Below are positions 21,053 through 32,300 of a stretch of DNA of 64,000 bases, piece by piece. The notes under the pieces were generated by a model. That model searched no databases. It was given only the letters and a program-made list of their open reading frames with translations, and was not told the origin of the DNA. The first letter of the stretch is position 1; each line of letters opens with the position of its first letter. The stretch is taken from the NCBI GenBank assembly GCA_905250125.1, contig CAJNOL010000105.1, forward strand, positions 8,848 to 72,847, given 5' to 3'. The position numbers were made by a program, and so were the translations under genes. The stretch is from Rotaria sordida (lineage: Eukaryota > Rotifera > Eurotatoria > Philodinida > Philodinidae).

Positions 21053-23254
21053 TTAATTTCTGTTAATTAAAATTCTTTTTAAATACATATCAAATTCATC
21101 TGGTGCATCAGCATAAACCTGCAAAAAAAAAAGGCAAGAAAGTAAGAATAGATTAATTTAAAAATTATTTTTCTTTTTGTTTATTTACATGATGACCAGC
21201 TTCTTTAATTGTATCTACATATATATTGTCACGTTTTCCTTGTACAATCATAGATGAATTAATATCAACCCATGATCGTTCACCATGAAGAAAATATATT
21301 GGAATTCGTTCATCAATTAAATGTATTCGATCAATCATAGGTTCTACAAAAAAAAAAATTATTAAATAAAAAAAAAGAAAAAGACATGATATAAAAAAAT
21401 ATGAACTTTTTGCCCACGCAAGTAGATCACTTATTGTTCGAAAAGCTTGTTCACCAGTTGGTACTTGAGCATTACAATGATATAAATATTCTAATATTCT
21501 ATCATCATTAAATAATTTTTCAAATTTAACACGTAAATCCGGTCGAAAATATTTCATTATATGAATACCTAATTCAATAAAATTATATAAAATAAATTAA
21601 AAGTTTTTTTTTTTTTCAAAATTTCTTACCAAATGGTCCAGCTACACGAAGTCCAGCAAGTGGAGAAATTTTCATCATTATTGTTGAAAATGATCTTAAC
21701 CATGGTGGTATACGTTGCATAGGTGATGCTTGCCAATTATCTGGTTTATGCCCAAAACCCCATGCATCAACTAAAACAAGTTGTTCAACATATTTTGGAT
21801 AACGTATAGTATATGATGCACTTAAAAAACCACCAAAACTATGACCAAGAAGTATAAAACGTTCATTAAGTCCAATTCCAATTCTCCATTCTTCAAGCAT
21901 ATCAACAAATTGTTGTTCAGCTTCATCTGGATCAAGACTAAATATTGGTCGAGTACTATGTGCAAAACCTGGTAAATCAAGAGCATAAACAGGTCGATCA
22001 ACACATAATTGATCAAGATTTAAACTCCATAAACCAATACCACCACCAAAACCATGAATAAGTACAATAGGAATATTTTTTGATGTTAAATTTGAACAAA
22101 CAGTCCAAATTTTTTGTGTATCATTTAAAACATTGATATAACGACCTTGAAATTGTGATTTTAAAGTATCAAATATTCTCATTTCTGCACGCACTAATTT
22201 TTCAGGACCAGTATTATTCCATGTGAATCGTCTTAAATTTTCAATTGTACGAAAACGACTAAAACAAAAAATAATATAATCTATGTTCAGACACAATCAA
22301 TTTGTTTGTTTCTTTTTTTAATCAAAAAATAAGCAATTATTTGAAAATAATATGAAAAAAAAATTGCATTAGAAGCCTAAAGAAAAACCTATTTCCTTCA
22401 TCTCGAACTCGAAACAAAAAACAAAGAAATTATCGATCTAAATTCTGACATTGTTAATCCAATGGAAGAACTTTCTTGTTGGAAAGCTTCAAATTTTTTT
22501 TTCAAAGTTGATCTTGCAAAATTTTTGGATTTCTTTGATAGGTAATTCAGCTAGAGATTGTTGATAGACGATTGAAAACAAGAAGAATTTTTTAAATGTT
22601 CGTGTGTAAGAATATTACCGTAACTATTATATATAGATATTAATTCAGATATTTAATTAAATTTAAATGAAACCTTCAATATGATCGCTAATATGATTTA
22701 TTATAGTATATTGCCAATTCTAGCGTTTTTATGAAAGCCATTTCGTGCATATATGGACTTTTTATGATATGCTAAATTTATCAGTGTGCAGAATTAATTC
22801 ATTTTTCAATGTCTTCATGCAGCATCATTTTGAAAATTACTATCCTTATTCAATCTCGTGCATGTGTAAATATGTTCAGAAAACCTTTTTTTTTTTATCG
22901 AAAAGCATACCTATGAGTAGTTTATTCAATGGAATAGAGCACGAAATTCTAAAATGATTGATAAATAAAAGAAAATTGAATTATAACTCATCTTATTACT
23001 ATATAAATGATATACAATTAAAACAAAACTCGGCCCTGTTTCATTTGATATACGAACCTAGGAGAAGAAATTTTTCTCGTTGTACTTGTTTGATTTGATA
23101 TTAATATATTAGAATTTTGATTAGTTGTATTATCATGATCAAGAACTGACAATGAAATCATTTGATCAATTGCATTCGATGCTGAATCATTTCCAGTTGT
23201 CATTAAAAAATCATTCGTCATTGTTGCCATCTGTTTTAATATCTGAAACATCAT
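21053..23254 (-). CDS. ABHD4/5-like alpha/beta hydrolase, copy A (Ser nucleophile)
   Basis: Model of five exons (23254-23058, 22258-21630, 21568-21407, 21343-21189, 21118-21053), 402 aa. The fold is clear: oxyanion-side HGFGGG, the nucleophile elbow Gly-His-Ser206-Phe-Gly-Gly, strand VDAWGF, the family segment FNDDRILEYLYHCNAQ, a late LHGERSWVD, and the C-terminal HHVYAD, which carries both the catalytic His and an HX4D acyltransferase-type motif. ABHD4/5 proteins act on N-acyl phospholipids or regulate lipid droplets, in the cytosol or on membranes. With Ser, His and a late acidic residue present it should be active. The first exon is the weak part: its donor is AG|GTTCGT and the intron is ~800 bp, but the phase fits; a second GTTC donor occurs at exon 3. 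It lies head-to-tail downstream of copy B. Confidence 0.87.
22259..23057. other. Long first intron of ABHD copy A (tentative)
   Basis: About 800 bp with no coding homology to exon 1 of copy B. If the first-exon assignment is wrong, the true start lies somewhere in this stretch; a short ATG frame near 22457 was considered but its phase and donor do not fit. Confidence 0.4.
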
Positions 23255-23530
23255 TCATTTTATTTTCATATCTAACATCAAAAAAGAAAAATCTTTCATT
23301 GTTTTTATGCACATAAAAAACTGAAGAAAAAAAAAAAAAAAGAAAGAAAGAAATCACAAAAATATAAACACATCACAGTAATTATAAACGGGCTTGTCAC
23401 ATATGTATGTGCACAAAAAACAAACTAATCAAGAGGTTAAGATAATAGGCTGGATTGTAATGATTCGTAGAGCTTTTTCTTTTAAAATACATCTGACCAT
23501 AATATTCATGTAAAATCTATTGCATATTTC

Positions 23531-25527
23531 TTACTCTGAAAGTATTGTTGTAGTTATAGTTTTATCTCCTGATGCCAATGTATGAAAATTCTGTGGTAAA
23601 TCACTTAATATTTCACTCATTACTTCATGAAATTGAAGTGGTTTTTCCATAAAAAAGAAATGTGCAGCATTATGAATAATCTATAAATAAATAAAAAAAA
23701 CAAAAATCAAATCTTTTGTTTTATTTTCTCATACTTTAATACAAGTATTATTAAGACCACGTTGATGAAGAATTTGATGTGCAGCTGTATTATCAATATT
23801 CGTTCGTGAACCATAAATAAATACAAGTGGAATATCATCGGATATACCTTCTATACGTGAATGATCAGTTTGAACAATTGGATCTTTTGCCCAACCATAC
23901 CATGATGCTAATGCTTGAAAACCTAAATCACCACTTTTTGTTTGTTTAAAAGAAAAAGAAAAGACAATCTTTAAATATAATGTTGCTTTTTTTTTTAACG
24001 TAATATTATTCTACCTTGCTGATTGAACATTAACATAATATAAATATTCATAAACTGCATTAGATTTTTCAGTTGAAGAATCCATTGGTGCTAAACGTTT
24101 CCAACGTGGTGCAAATATTTTTAATAATGGTAAACCTAAATAATGTATATAAAAGTTTAATTGTAACATAAAACTTTCATTGAAATTAAAGAATTGTTTA
24201 TAGTATAATATCTTTTTCTCTCTATTGCTCGATTCTTCTAGATCTTATTGTGTCTATTATTGGCAAATTAATCATTCGATTCAAAATATACTCTTTAACT
24301 TTTGATAGTATTTATATTTATAAAGAAAATGCTTCGAGTCTTTTTTTTTATGATTGTTTATCATTTAGAAAGAAAAATACCTACAAGCACTACATGCCTT
24401 CGGAGACTAATCTATATTAAAAATAAAAGAAAGAGACTAATAGGATGATTATTATATTAAAGCTAATGATGATAGTTTCAAGGATATCATAAATGAGATA
24501 TTAAGAGAATTTATTAATTTGTATTTACCTAATGGTCCAAGATAACGTAATGCAGAAAATGATGTCCATGTTTGAAAAACATAAGCAATTATTTTAATCC
24601 ATAATGGTGTTCTTAAATTTAATTGATTTTCATCAGGTTTTGGATTAAAACCCCATGGATCAAGAAGAATTAATTTTTTAATAAATTGTCCATATCTCAT
24701 TGTATATAATGTAGCTAAATAAGCACCAAAACCATGACCAACTAAATAGAATTTTGTTTGTAAACCAACAGCTATACGCCAATCTTCAATTGATTCAATA
24801 AATTTTGTTTCAGCATTTATTGAATTTTTTTGATCAAAATTTGGTCGTGATGAACGACCAAAACCAAGTATATCAAACGTATATAATGGATGATGTGCAC
24901 TAAAAAAATCTATATTTTGTATCCATATACCACTAGCACAACCAAAATCATGTATAAGCACAATTGGTATAGCTGTTTGTAACGAATATAAACTTCTTAT
25001 TGTCCAAATTAGATTATCACCACTAAGAATAAAAACAATATACATATATAACAATATTCAAGAATATTCTTCTTCTAACTTACCGAATACTTATATATTC
25101 ACCATAATATTTTGTTTTCAAATCTAGAAATACATTTTTTTTTTTTGATGAATAAAAATAAAATAATTGAATTATTAATACCTTGATATAATTGTTCTTC
25201 AGCTCGAGCAAGCATGTCTGGTGAAATCGAGAGAAAATTTAATAGAAAACGTGAAACACGCCATGAACTTAAACCCGTTCTAGAAAATTTCAAAAATAAA
25301 AAAACAAAAAACTATTTATTTTTTGTATTTAATATTTTCAAAATGTTTAAAGTTTTAACGAATTCTTACGTTGTTGTTGATGTTAGCTGAGGAAATTGTT
25401 CATCTTGATTTTTAACAAGACTAGAATTTGTTCGTTTATCAACAACAAATTGTAATCGATCATAATCATATTGATCATTATCATAATTTTCATCGTCTTC
25501 AATTATATTCGGTGTATCGCCGAACAT
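23531..25527 (-). CDS. ABHD4/5-like protein, copy B, nucleophile Ser replaced by Gly
   Basis: Seven exons (25527-25370, 25279-25182, 25123-25084, 25022-24529, 24135-24015, 23933-23735, 23680-23531) join to 419 aa, colinear with copy A (RAEEQLYQG, VLIHDFGCAS, DWRIAVGLQTKF, LLDPWGFNPKP, YLGPLG). The nucleophile elbow reads Gly-His-Gly196-Phe-Gly-Ala, so the Ser is lost; the oxyanion motif is HDFGCA rather than HGFGGG, and the C-terminal motif is HFFFME (HX4E instead of HX4D). It is therefore likely not a classical hydrolase. Mammalian ABHD5 also lacks the Ser (Asn) and works as a lipase co-activator; a similar role is a guess. The N-terminus is Asp/Tyr-rich. The stop overlaps a good donor (GA|GTAAGA at 23533), so an alternative 3' exon near 23275 is possible. 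It shares a 451-bp divergent promoter region with VPS33A. Confidence 0.9.
24136..24528. other. Intron 4 of ABHD copy B
   Basis: About 390 bp between exons 4 and 5. No feature seen. Confidence 0.6.
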
Positions 25528-25978
25528 CGTTTTATAGTATAAAATTTTGCATTTTTATATAACAATCTAAAAAAGTATATTTAAGTACGTAGGCGTTCAA
25601 TGTGTATGTATAATCAAATAATATTTGATTTTTCATACATATTATTGATGAATAATAAACCACATCATTCCTATATTCATTCTTTTTCAAGTGATGATGA
25701 AACGAACCCATGATTAAGTACGTACTCGTCTTGAGTTCTTATTCTATTGATGAATCATCGTCACCTAAGAGGAGCAAGCAAGCAGGATCATTATCTCTCT
25801 AATCTCATTCTTTCATTTCTATTGGTTAAAATATAAAACACTACAATCAATGTTATTAATCTCGAACTCGTAGCGCTGTGGTCTCATATTGTTTACTTCT
25901 CTTTTTTTTTTCTTTTTGTTGTATTATTGAACTTCTTCAAACTAGTTGTTTGTTTTCTTGCCAATAAAATATAGAAAG
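25528..25978. promoter_or_regulatory. Divergent promoter region, ABHD copy B / VPS33A
   Basis: The two start codons are 451 bp apart on opposite strands, so the region must serve both. It contains a T-rich stretch at about 25901-25921 just upstream of VPS33A. No specific factor site is claimed. Confidence 0.45.
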
Positions 25979-28900
25979 ATGTCAACAAAAACAGGAAATG
26001 TACCATTAAAACAAGATTTTAGTCATTTAAAAACTGGTCGTATTAATTTAACTATTTTACGTGATTCTATACTTCAACAAATAAAACGTTGTATGAATCA
26101 ATTTCAAACTGAAAAAAGTAATTTACCTAAACAATTTACAAAAGATAAATGTGTTATTATTGATGATGATATTAAAAATTTACTTGGTCATATTCAAGCA
26201 TTAAATGAACTTGGTGCAAATGATATACGAATATTTAAAGAACGTCAACATGATACATCAGATTATAAAATAACATTATTTATTGTTCGACCAAAACCAA
26301 TTTATATGGAAATAATTGCAAATATGATACGAGATGAAATGAATAAATTAACTCAATTGAAAACTAAAGAAACAGTTTTAAAACAATATGGTATTATATT
26401 TGTTCCACGTCAATCACGTGTTTGTGAAGAAAAATTAAAAGAAAAAGGTGTTCTTGGTGATATTATTATAGATGAACTTAATTTAGATTTTTTACCTATT
26501 GATACAGATTTATTATCAATGGAATCATATGATTGTTTTAGAGATTTATATTTAAATAAAGATACAACACCAATATTTAATTTAGCACATGGTCTTATTA
26601 CATTACAACAATTATATGGTATTATACCAAATGTATTTGTTAAAGGTGATAAAGCTAAACAATGTTATGATAGTATGATGAGAATGCAACGTGAAGTACC
26701 AGATAATGAAAAAAAAGTACCAACACAAATTGAAAATCTTATTTTAATTGATCGATCGATTGATTTAATTACACCAATGATGATACCAGCAACATATGAA
26801 GCTTTATTAGATGAAACTTTTGGTAAGATTAAATAAAATTAAAAAGAGAATTGTTTGATAATATGTTTAATGAAAGAAAATAAACTGATAAATTAAGTTT
26901 TGTTTTTTTGAATGAATTATGATTTAGTATATAGATAGAAGAATCTAAGATTGTTGATGAGAACTGTATATAATATAGAATGAGAAGTCATACAAATTTC
27001 GATGAGTTTTTATCTCGTAGCAAAACTATCAGTTCTGTAATGTTAGAAATTTTCTTTTTTTTTTTTAATATTCCGTTTTATGTTTTGAAAAACAGATAGA
27101 AATAAATTGAATTTTTATATGATAATTTTTTAACTTATTGAAGACTTAAAAAAGTCATTCTAGGTTCCTACATTAGAACAAGTTTGTGTACCTAAATTCA
27201 ATAGTCCATGTATCAGAGTAAGTTAGAAGGATCAACTTCGGATTTAAAAGTTCACATGAATTGATACGATTAGTATTACGTCTTATAATCATTGAGAATT
27301 CTACGGTATACTACTATGAGATATTCTCTGTAGGTTACTATTCATGTCTAACGAAGAACGTCTTCCAACTGATTAATCGCTCGTGTTCTTAGCTTATTGC
27401 TGTGGAGGTACTACATTTTTACGGTATTTTTTACATGAGTGCCGTAGTCTTCCTTAGGAACGCCAAAAAATCTGATTTTCAAATTGCGAATTGGAATAGA
27501 CTTCTTTTGCATAGCTCATATAAACCGGTAGATTTGATGTTCTAATTTCGAGATAGAAGTACATCAAATGACTTGAAACTTTTATAATAAACTACTCTCA
27601 TTAAGGCCCCTGTTCCAAGTCGAAATTCAAAAACTAGTCTTTCTAGCATTCTTGACAGTGACCATGATATTCATTTAAGAAACAAATACCATAAAAGTGT
27701 AGTATCTCTGCAGCAATAAGATAAGAGCATGAATACTTTTCAGAGTATTCATACCTCATTTGAGTCTACATAATGGACATAATCTAGACTCAAAAGCAAT
27801 TTATCAGTTGGAAGATTTCTCTTCTAACTGAATAAAAAAATTACGCTATATAATAAATTATTTCGAATTGATAATAGTAGAGAACTGATTGACAAGATTT
27901 TTGAAAAGTTCAAAACTAGAATTTAAATACATATTTAAAAACGAAGAAATCAGTTCCTAATATTTTCTTATAATAACAAAATAAAAAAATATCTATTCGT
28001 ATTTTGTTTTCTTTTTAAGGCATTCAGTTTAATCGTATTGAAGTTCCAACATCATCATTTAGTCCTGATTTTCGTGAAGTTCAAAAACTTGATATAACTA
28101 CACAAGAAAAAGTTGCTGTTCGTTTATTAAGTACTGATAAATTATATTCTGATACACGTTATTTACATATGATATCAGTTGGTAAAATACTTCAAGAAGG
28201 TGCTCGTGCTCAACGACAATTACGTACTGATTTTGATAATCAATTTTCTGGTTCAGCATCAAATATTCAAGGTAAAAAATTAGCTGAATTACGTGAATTT
28301 GTAACACGAATGTCAAATCAAAATGCTAAAACTCAAACATTATCAACACATCTTGAATTAGCATTTTTTATAAAACAAGAATTAACATCTATGTATGATA
28401 TGTATTTATCAAATCAATTATCAATGTTATTTTCACCAACATTACAAGATGGATTACATCATACAGATGAACGAATTGCATTGAAAGATAATATTTTTTG
28501 TATATTACGTTATTTATCAATAATAACACAATCATTAGGTACACAATTAAAACGTAAAGATTATGATTTAATAAAAAAAGATCTTATACAAACATATGGT
28601 TTACAATATCTTGTTTTAATACATGCACTTGAACAAGTTGGAATATTAGTAGTACCTGATATAGGTAAAAGTACATCATCAATAAAAACAAATGAAACAA
28701 ATTTTGAACGTTTAAAACGTGAATTTAATTTATTACAAGATGAACAAACAATAAATGTTATTGATCCACAAGATATTTTTTATATTTACTATCAATATGC
28801 ACCAATAAGTATACGTTTAATAGAAAAAATTGTTTTTCCAACAGCAATTAATATTCAAGATACAATGAATATTTTACCTGGTATAACATTTATTGATACA

Positions 28901-29179
28901 CAACAAGTACCTATGGAATTAAAACGACAAAGACATGGTTCAACAACATCAATTAGTTCATTAAATAAACCAAATAAACAACAAATTCAACAACAACAAC
29001 AAGCTACAGAATCAAGAGTAACTTTAGTTGTTTTTATTGGTGGTGTAACATATGGAGAAATTGCAGCATTAAGATTTTTAGCTGATCAAAATCATGATTT
29101 TATTATTGCAACGACACATTTTATTAATGGAACTAATTTAATGAAATCTTTACTTGATGTACCAATTTTACCTTTGTGA
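25979..29179 (+). CDS. VPS33A: Vps33A-type Sec1/Munc18 protein
   Basis: Two exons (25979-26822 and 28020-29179) join in phase (G|GC) to 667 aa; vertebrate VPS33A is about 600. Landmarks of the family occur in order: VNL/INLTILRDS near the N-terminus, FVPRQSRVCEEKLKEKGVLG, LLSMESYDCFRDLYL, HGLITLQQLYGIIP, LILIDRSIDLITP, ILQTYG-like KDLIQTYGLQYL, and the C-terminal core TLVVFIGGVTYGEIAALRFL with IIATTHFINGT. VPS33A binds SNARE bundles as part of the HOPS and CORVET tethers in endosome-lysosome fusion. The extra length comes from an N-terminal extension and Gln/Thr-rich loops. The A form fits better than VPS33B by these motifs. An in-frame ATG at 25946 is less likely because an acceptor-like ATAG sits between the two. 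Confidence 0.95.
26823..28019 (+). other. 1.2-kb VPS33A intron with foldback element
   Basis: Donor G|GTAAG, acceptor TTTTTAAG. About 450 bp of its middle is the foldback element at 27340-27835; the rest is AT-rich. Confidence 0.8.
27340..27835. mobile_element. Foldback element in VPS33A intron (family F1, copy 1)
   Basis: Arms end in CTTCCAACTGATTAAT (27362) and the reverse complement of CTTCCAACTGATAAAT (about 27800-27814), extending outward weakly to 27340 and 27835. Inside, CTTATTGCTG, TACTACA and the ACGGTATTTT/AAATACCAT words are mirrored. The left arm lacks a block present in the right arm. The same family is found in the NCKAP1 intron at 31737-32282. Confidence 0.75.
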
Positions 29180-29327
29180 TACAGAACAATATTTGATTGT
29201 CTTTCATATTAATTTTTCCATTTTTCTTTTTCTTTTTTTTGGTGTTATTAACAAATTGAATGATTAAAACATCTATTTATTTTTTAATCTTTTTTTGCAA
29301 AAATTTTATTCTTTCTAGATTAAGAGA

Positions 29328-32300
29328 ATGGCTCATCAAATTAATCCTCATCAACAAAAATTAGCTGAAAAATTAACAATTCTTAATGATAGAGGAATTG
29401 GAATGTTAACAAGAATATTTAATATTAAAAAAGTAAATTATTTGTTTCATCAAAAAGAAATATACATCATTTTTTTTTGTAATTGATATGTAAAGCTTGA
29501 AAAATTAACTAAACAATTCGTCATGGAGACTTAATAGTTTTTTTTGTTAGAAAGAGAAAATTTTCTTCGACAAAGTTGTGTGAAAATATTTGTTGCGAAA
29601 TATTTATCGAAAGCCAAAAAAGTTGGTCTTATTGTTCGTCTTTCATCGGATTTTGTAGCGCTACGATAGGATATTATAAACAGATAAAAATAAAGTTTTC
29701 AAGTTATTAGTTGAGTTCGAAATCGACATTTTTCTAATGACTGTAGCTAGAAAAAAAAATTGCTCATACCTAATACGATATTTTCTAGCAATCGACGTTA
29801 TTGAATCTTCATATTTCATATTCAATTTGAGTTTAGTGAACTCTGTACAAAAGTACATTATATATATAAAACAGAATATTAGACATAATGAGAAAAACTT
29901 CATTGAATCTTATAGAGGAAAAACCAAGCATCGAATAAAACTATTTCCTAATAGAATCTGTAGTTTTATAAGTCGAATATTTTCATAGCACTAGAAAGTT
30001 CGTGTCATGTTGCTTACACTCACACATAATATTCCTAAAAATTTCGAAATTCGAGTGCAAGACACGTTTCCAGCCTTCAGTAAGTATTTTGAACGAAAAG
30101 TTTTTATATCATTCGTTCTTTTTTTTAAACAGAAAGTCATTTATGTTATGAAAAAAATTGATTTTAATTGAAGATATGTATGTGACTGCTAGATTTTGTA
30201 TTTGCAATAGTTTGTACCCTATATGTTTTCGATTATGCTAAATTATTATTAGCTGCTCGATGTTTAGCCTTGGCTTAATAATATAAAGGAATTCAAACTT
30301 TCAGATTTGATATTTTAAAAAAGCTTCTGCACTAAATCAAACGAAATATAATAAAGACGTCAAGAAAAAAAAAAAAGATTTCGATTGTAATATGAATGTG
30401 ACATATTTATTTTAGGCATGTGCTGAAACAAAATCTAAACCAGCTTTTCTTCTGGATAAAAATCTTGAATCGGTTCTACGTCAGATACAAAAGAAATTTC
30501 CAGCAGTTGATAAAGTACCTATATTTTATTGTTAAAAAAAAAAGTGAAAAATCCTAATATTTGAATCTTAATAGAGTCAATTTCAAACACTTACATCTAT
30601 TAAAACTGATATAATCAAATCACTTGCAATATATTATTTTACATTTGTTGATCTTTTAGAATTTCGAGTAAGTTCTTCTTTGTGTTTTTTTTCCAAATTC
30701 AATTATAATAAAATTTTAATCTTTTAGGATCATGTTACCGATTTATTAACTACTATTGATGCTTGTCAAGTTCATTTTGATATTGTATGTAAATTATAAA
30801 ATTTTATATTCTTCTTATTTTTATTAATATCTATCTTTCTTTTTCATTTTTCGTTTTATTAAATATTAGGCACTTAATTATGATTTAACAAAATCATATT
30901 TAGATTTAATTTCAACATATATTTCACTTATGATACTTTTATCACGTGTTGATGATCGGAAAATTGTTCTTGGTTTATATAATATAGCAACAGATTTAAT
31001 ACATGGTCATGGTGATGCAAGTTTTCCACGTCTTGGTCAAATGATAATTGATTATGAACAACCATTACGTAAATTACATGATGAATTTGTTCCTCATGTA
31101 CGTTCAATTGGTGATGCTATACAATCTTTAGCACCTATATATGATCGTCGTACATGTAAAGTATCTGATTGGCGTGCAAAAAATTTACTTAGTTTACTTG
31201 CTACATCTCAAACAGCACATTTAATGGATACATCAGAAATTTTACCATGTGAATATTTATCACAAGAATCAATTGAACGTTGGATTATTTATACAATGAT
31301 TGTATGTCCACAACAATTAATAATGAATTCAAAATGTATGCAATTATTTGAAAAAGCTTTATCAAGTAGTTTTGTTCATGTACTTTATCGTGATGAATTA
31401 TTATTAACACATCAATATTTACATCAAAATTTAGATATTTATAAATCATATAGACAATTAAAATTAACTGAATTATTAAATGATACATTTAAAAAAGCAA
31501 TTACTGATCAACCTTTATATAGACGTGAAAGACGAAAATATATTCGACCACAATTAAAAGAATTATCTTTAGTTTTTGCTGATCAACCAGCATTACTTGG
31601 TAAATAAAAAAGAAAAAAGAAAAGCAAAGATTTTTATTTTAAAAGAATTAAACAATTAGTCATCATTGTCATAGTATGATGATTTTTGTAGTTGAATTAA
31701 ATTTAAAAGATTTCTCTCTTTATCTTACGAGAAAAGTTTCCAACTGTTTAATCACTTTTCAGTTGAGACTATGTGCACCATGTAAATTCTAATAGATTAT
31801 GAATACCCTGAGAAGAGTTTGGGCCCATCGCTTATTACTGCCAGCATATTGTATTTTAACGGTGTTTTTCAACACTGTTCCATCGAGACAGAACTTAACG
31901 AGAATAATTTATTGTAAAAGTTTCAGATCTTTTGATTGGCTTCTTTTTGGAAATAAGAACATCAAATCTGCTCATGTATATAAGCAGTGTGAAAGGCAAG
32001 CTTTTATCCAAGAATAGGAACAGTGAAAATATCTGAAAATTGCACAGTAAAGTATTTTCAATGGGATCAGTCTCTATGGAAAGCTTCAAGTTGAAGTTCG
32101 AAAATGAGTTTTCCTAGTGTTTCTGAAGGGTATCATGGGATTAACTTGATAAATACCGTAAAAATGCAGCATCTCAGCATCAGTAAGCTATGAAATCTAA
32201 ATTCTTTTCGAAGTATTAATAATCCATTAGGACCTACATGACACGCATAGTTCCAATCTAAAGGTTATTAATCAGTTGGAGGGCATCCCTCATTAGAGTA

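Noticed and set aside
23018-23254. Terminal exon of ABHD copy B rather than first exon of copy A
   Set aside because: The frame does not continue from the copy B donor at 23533 in the phase needed, whereas its AG end at 23058 fits the phase of copy A exon 2. A different 3' exon for copy B near 23275 stays possible.
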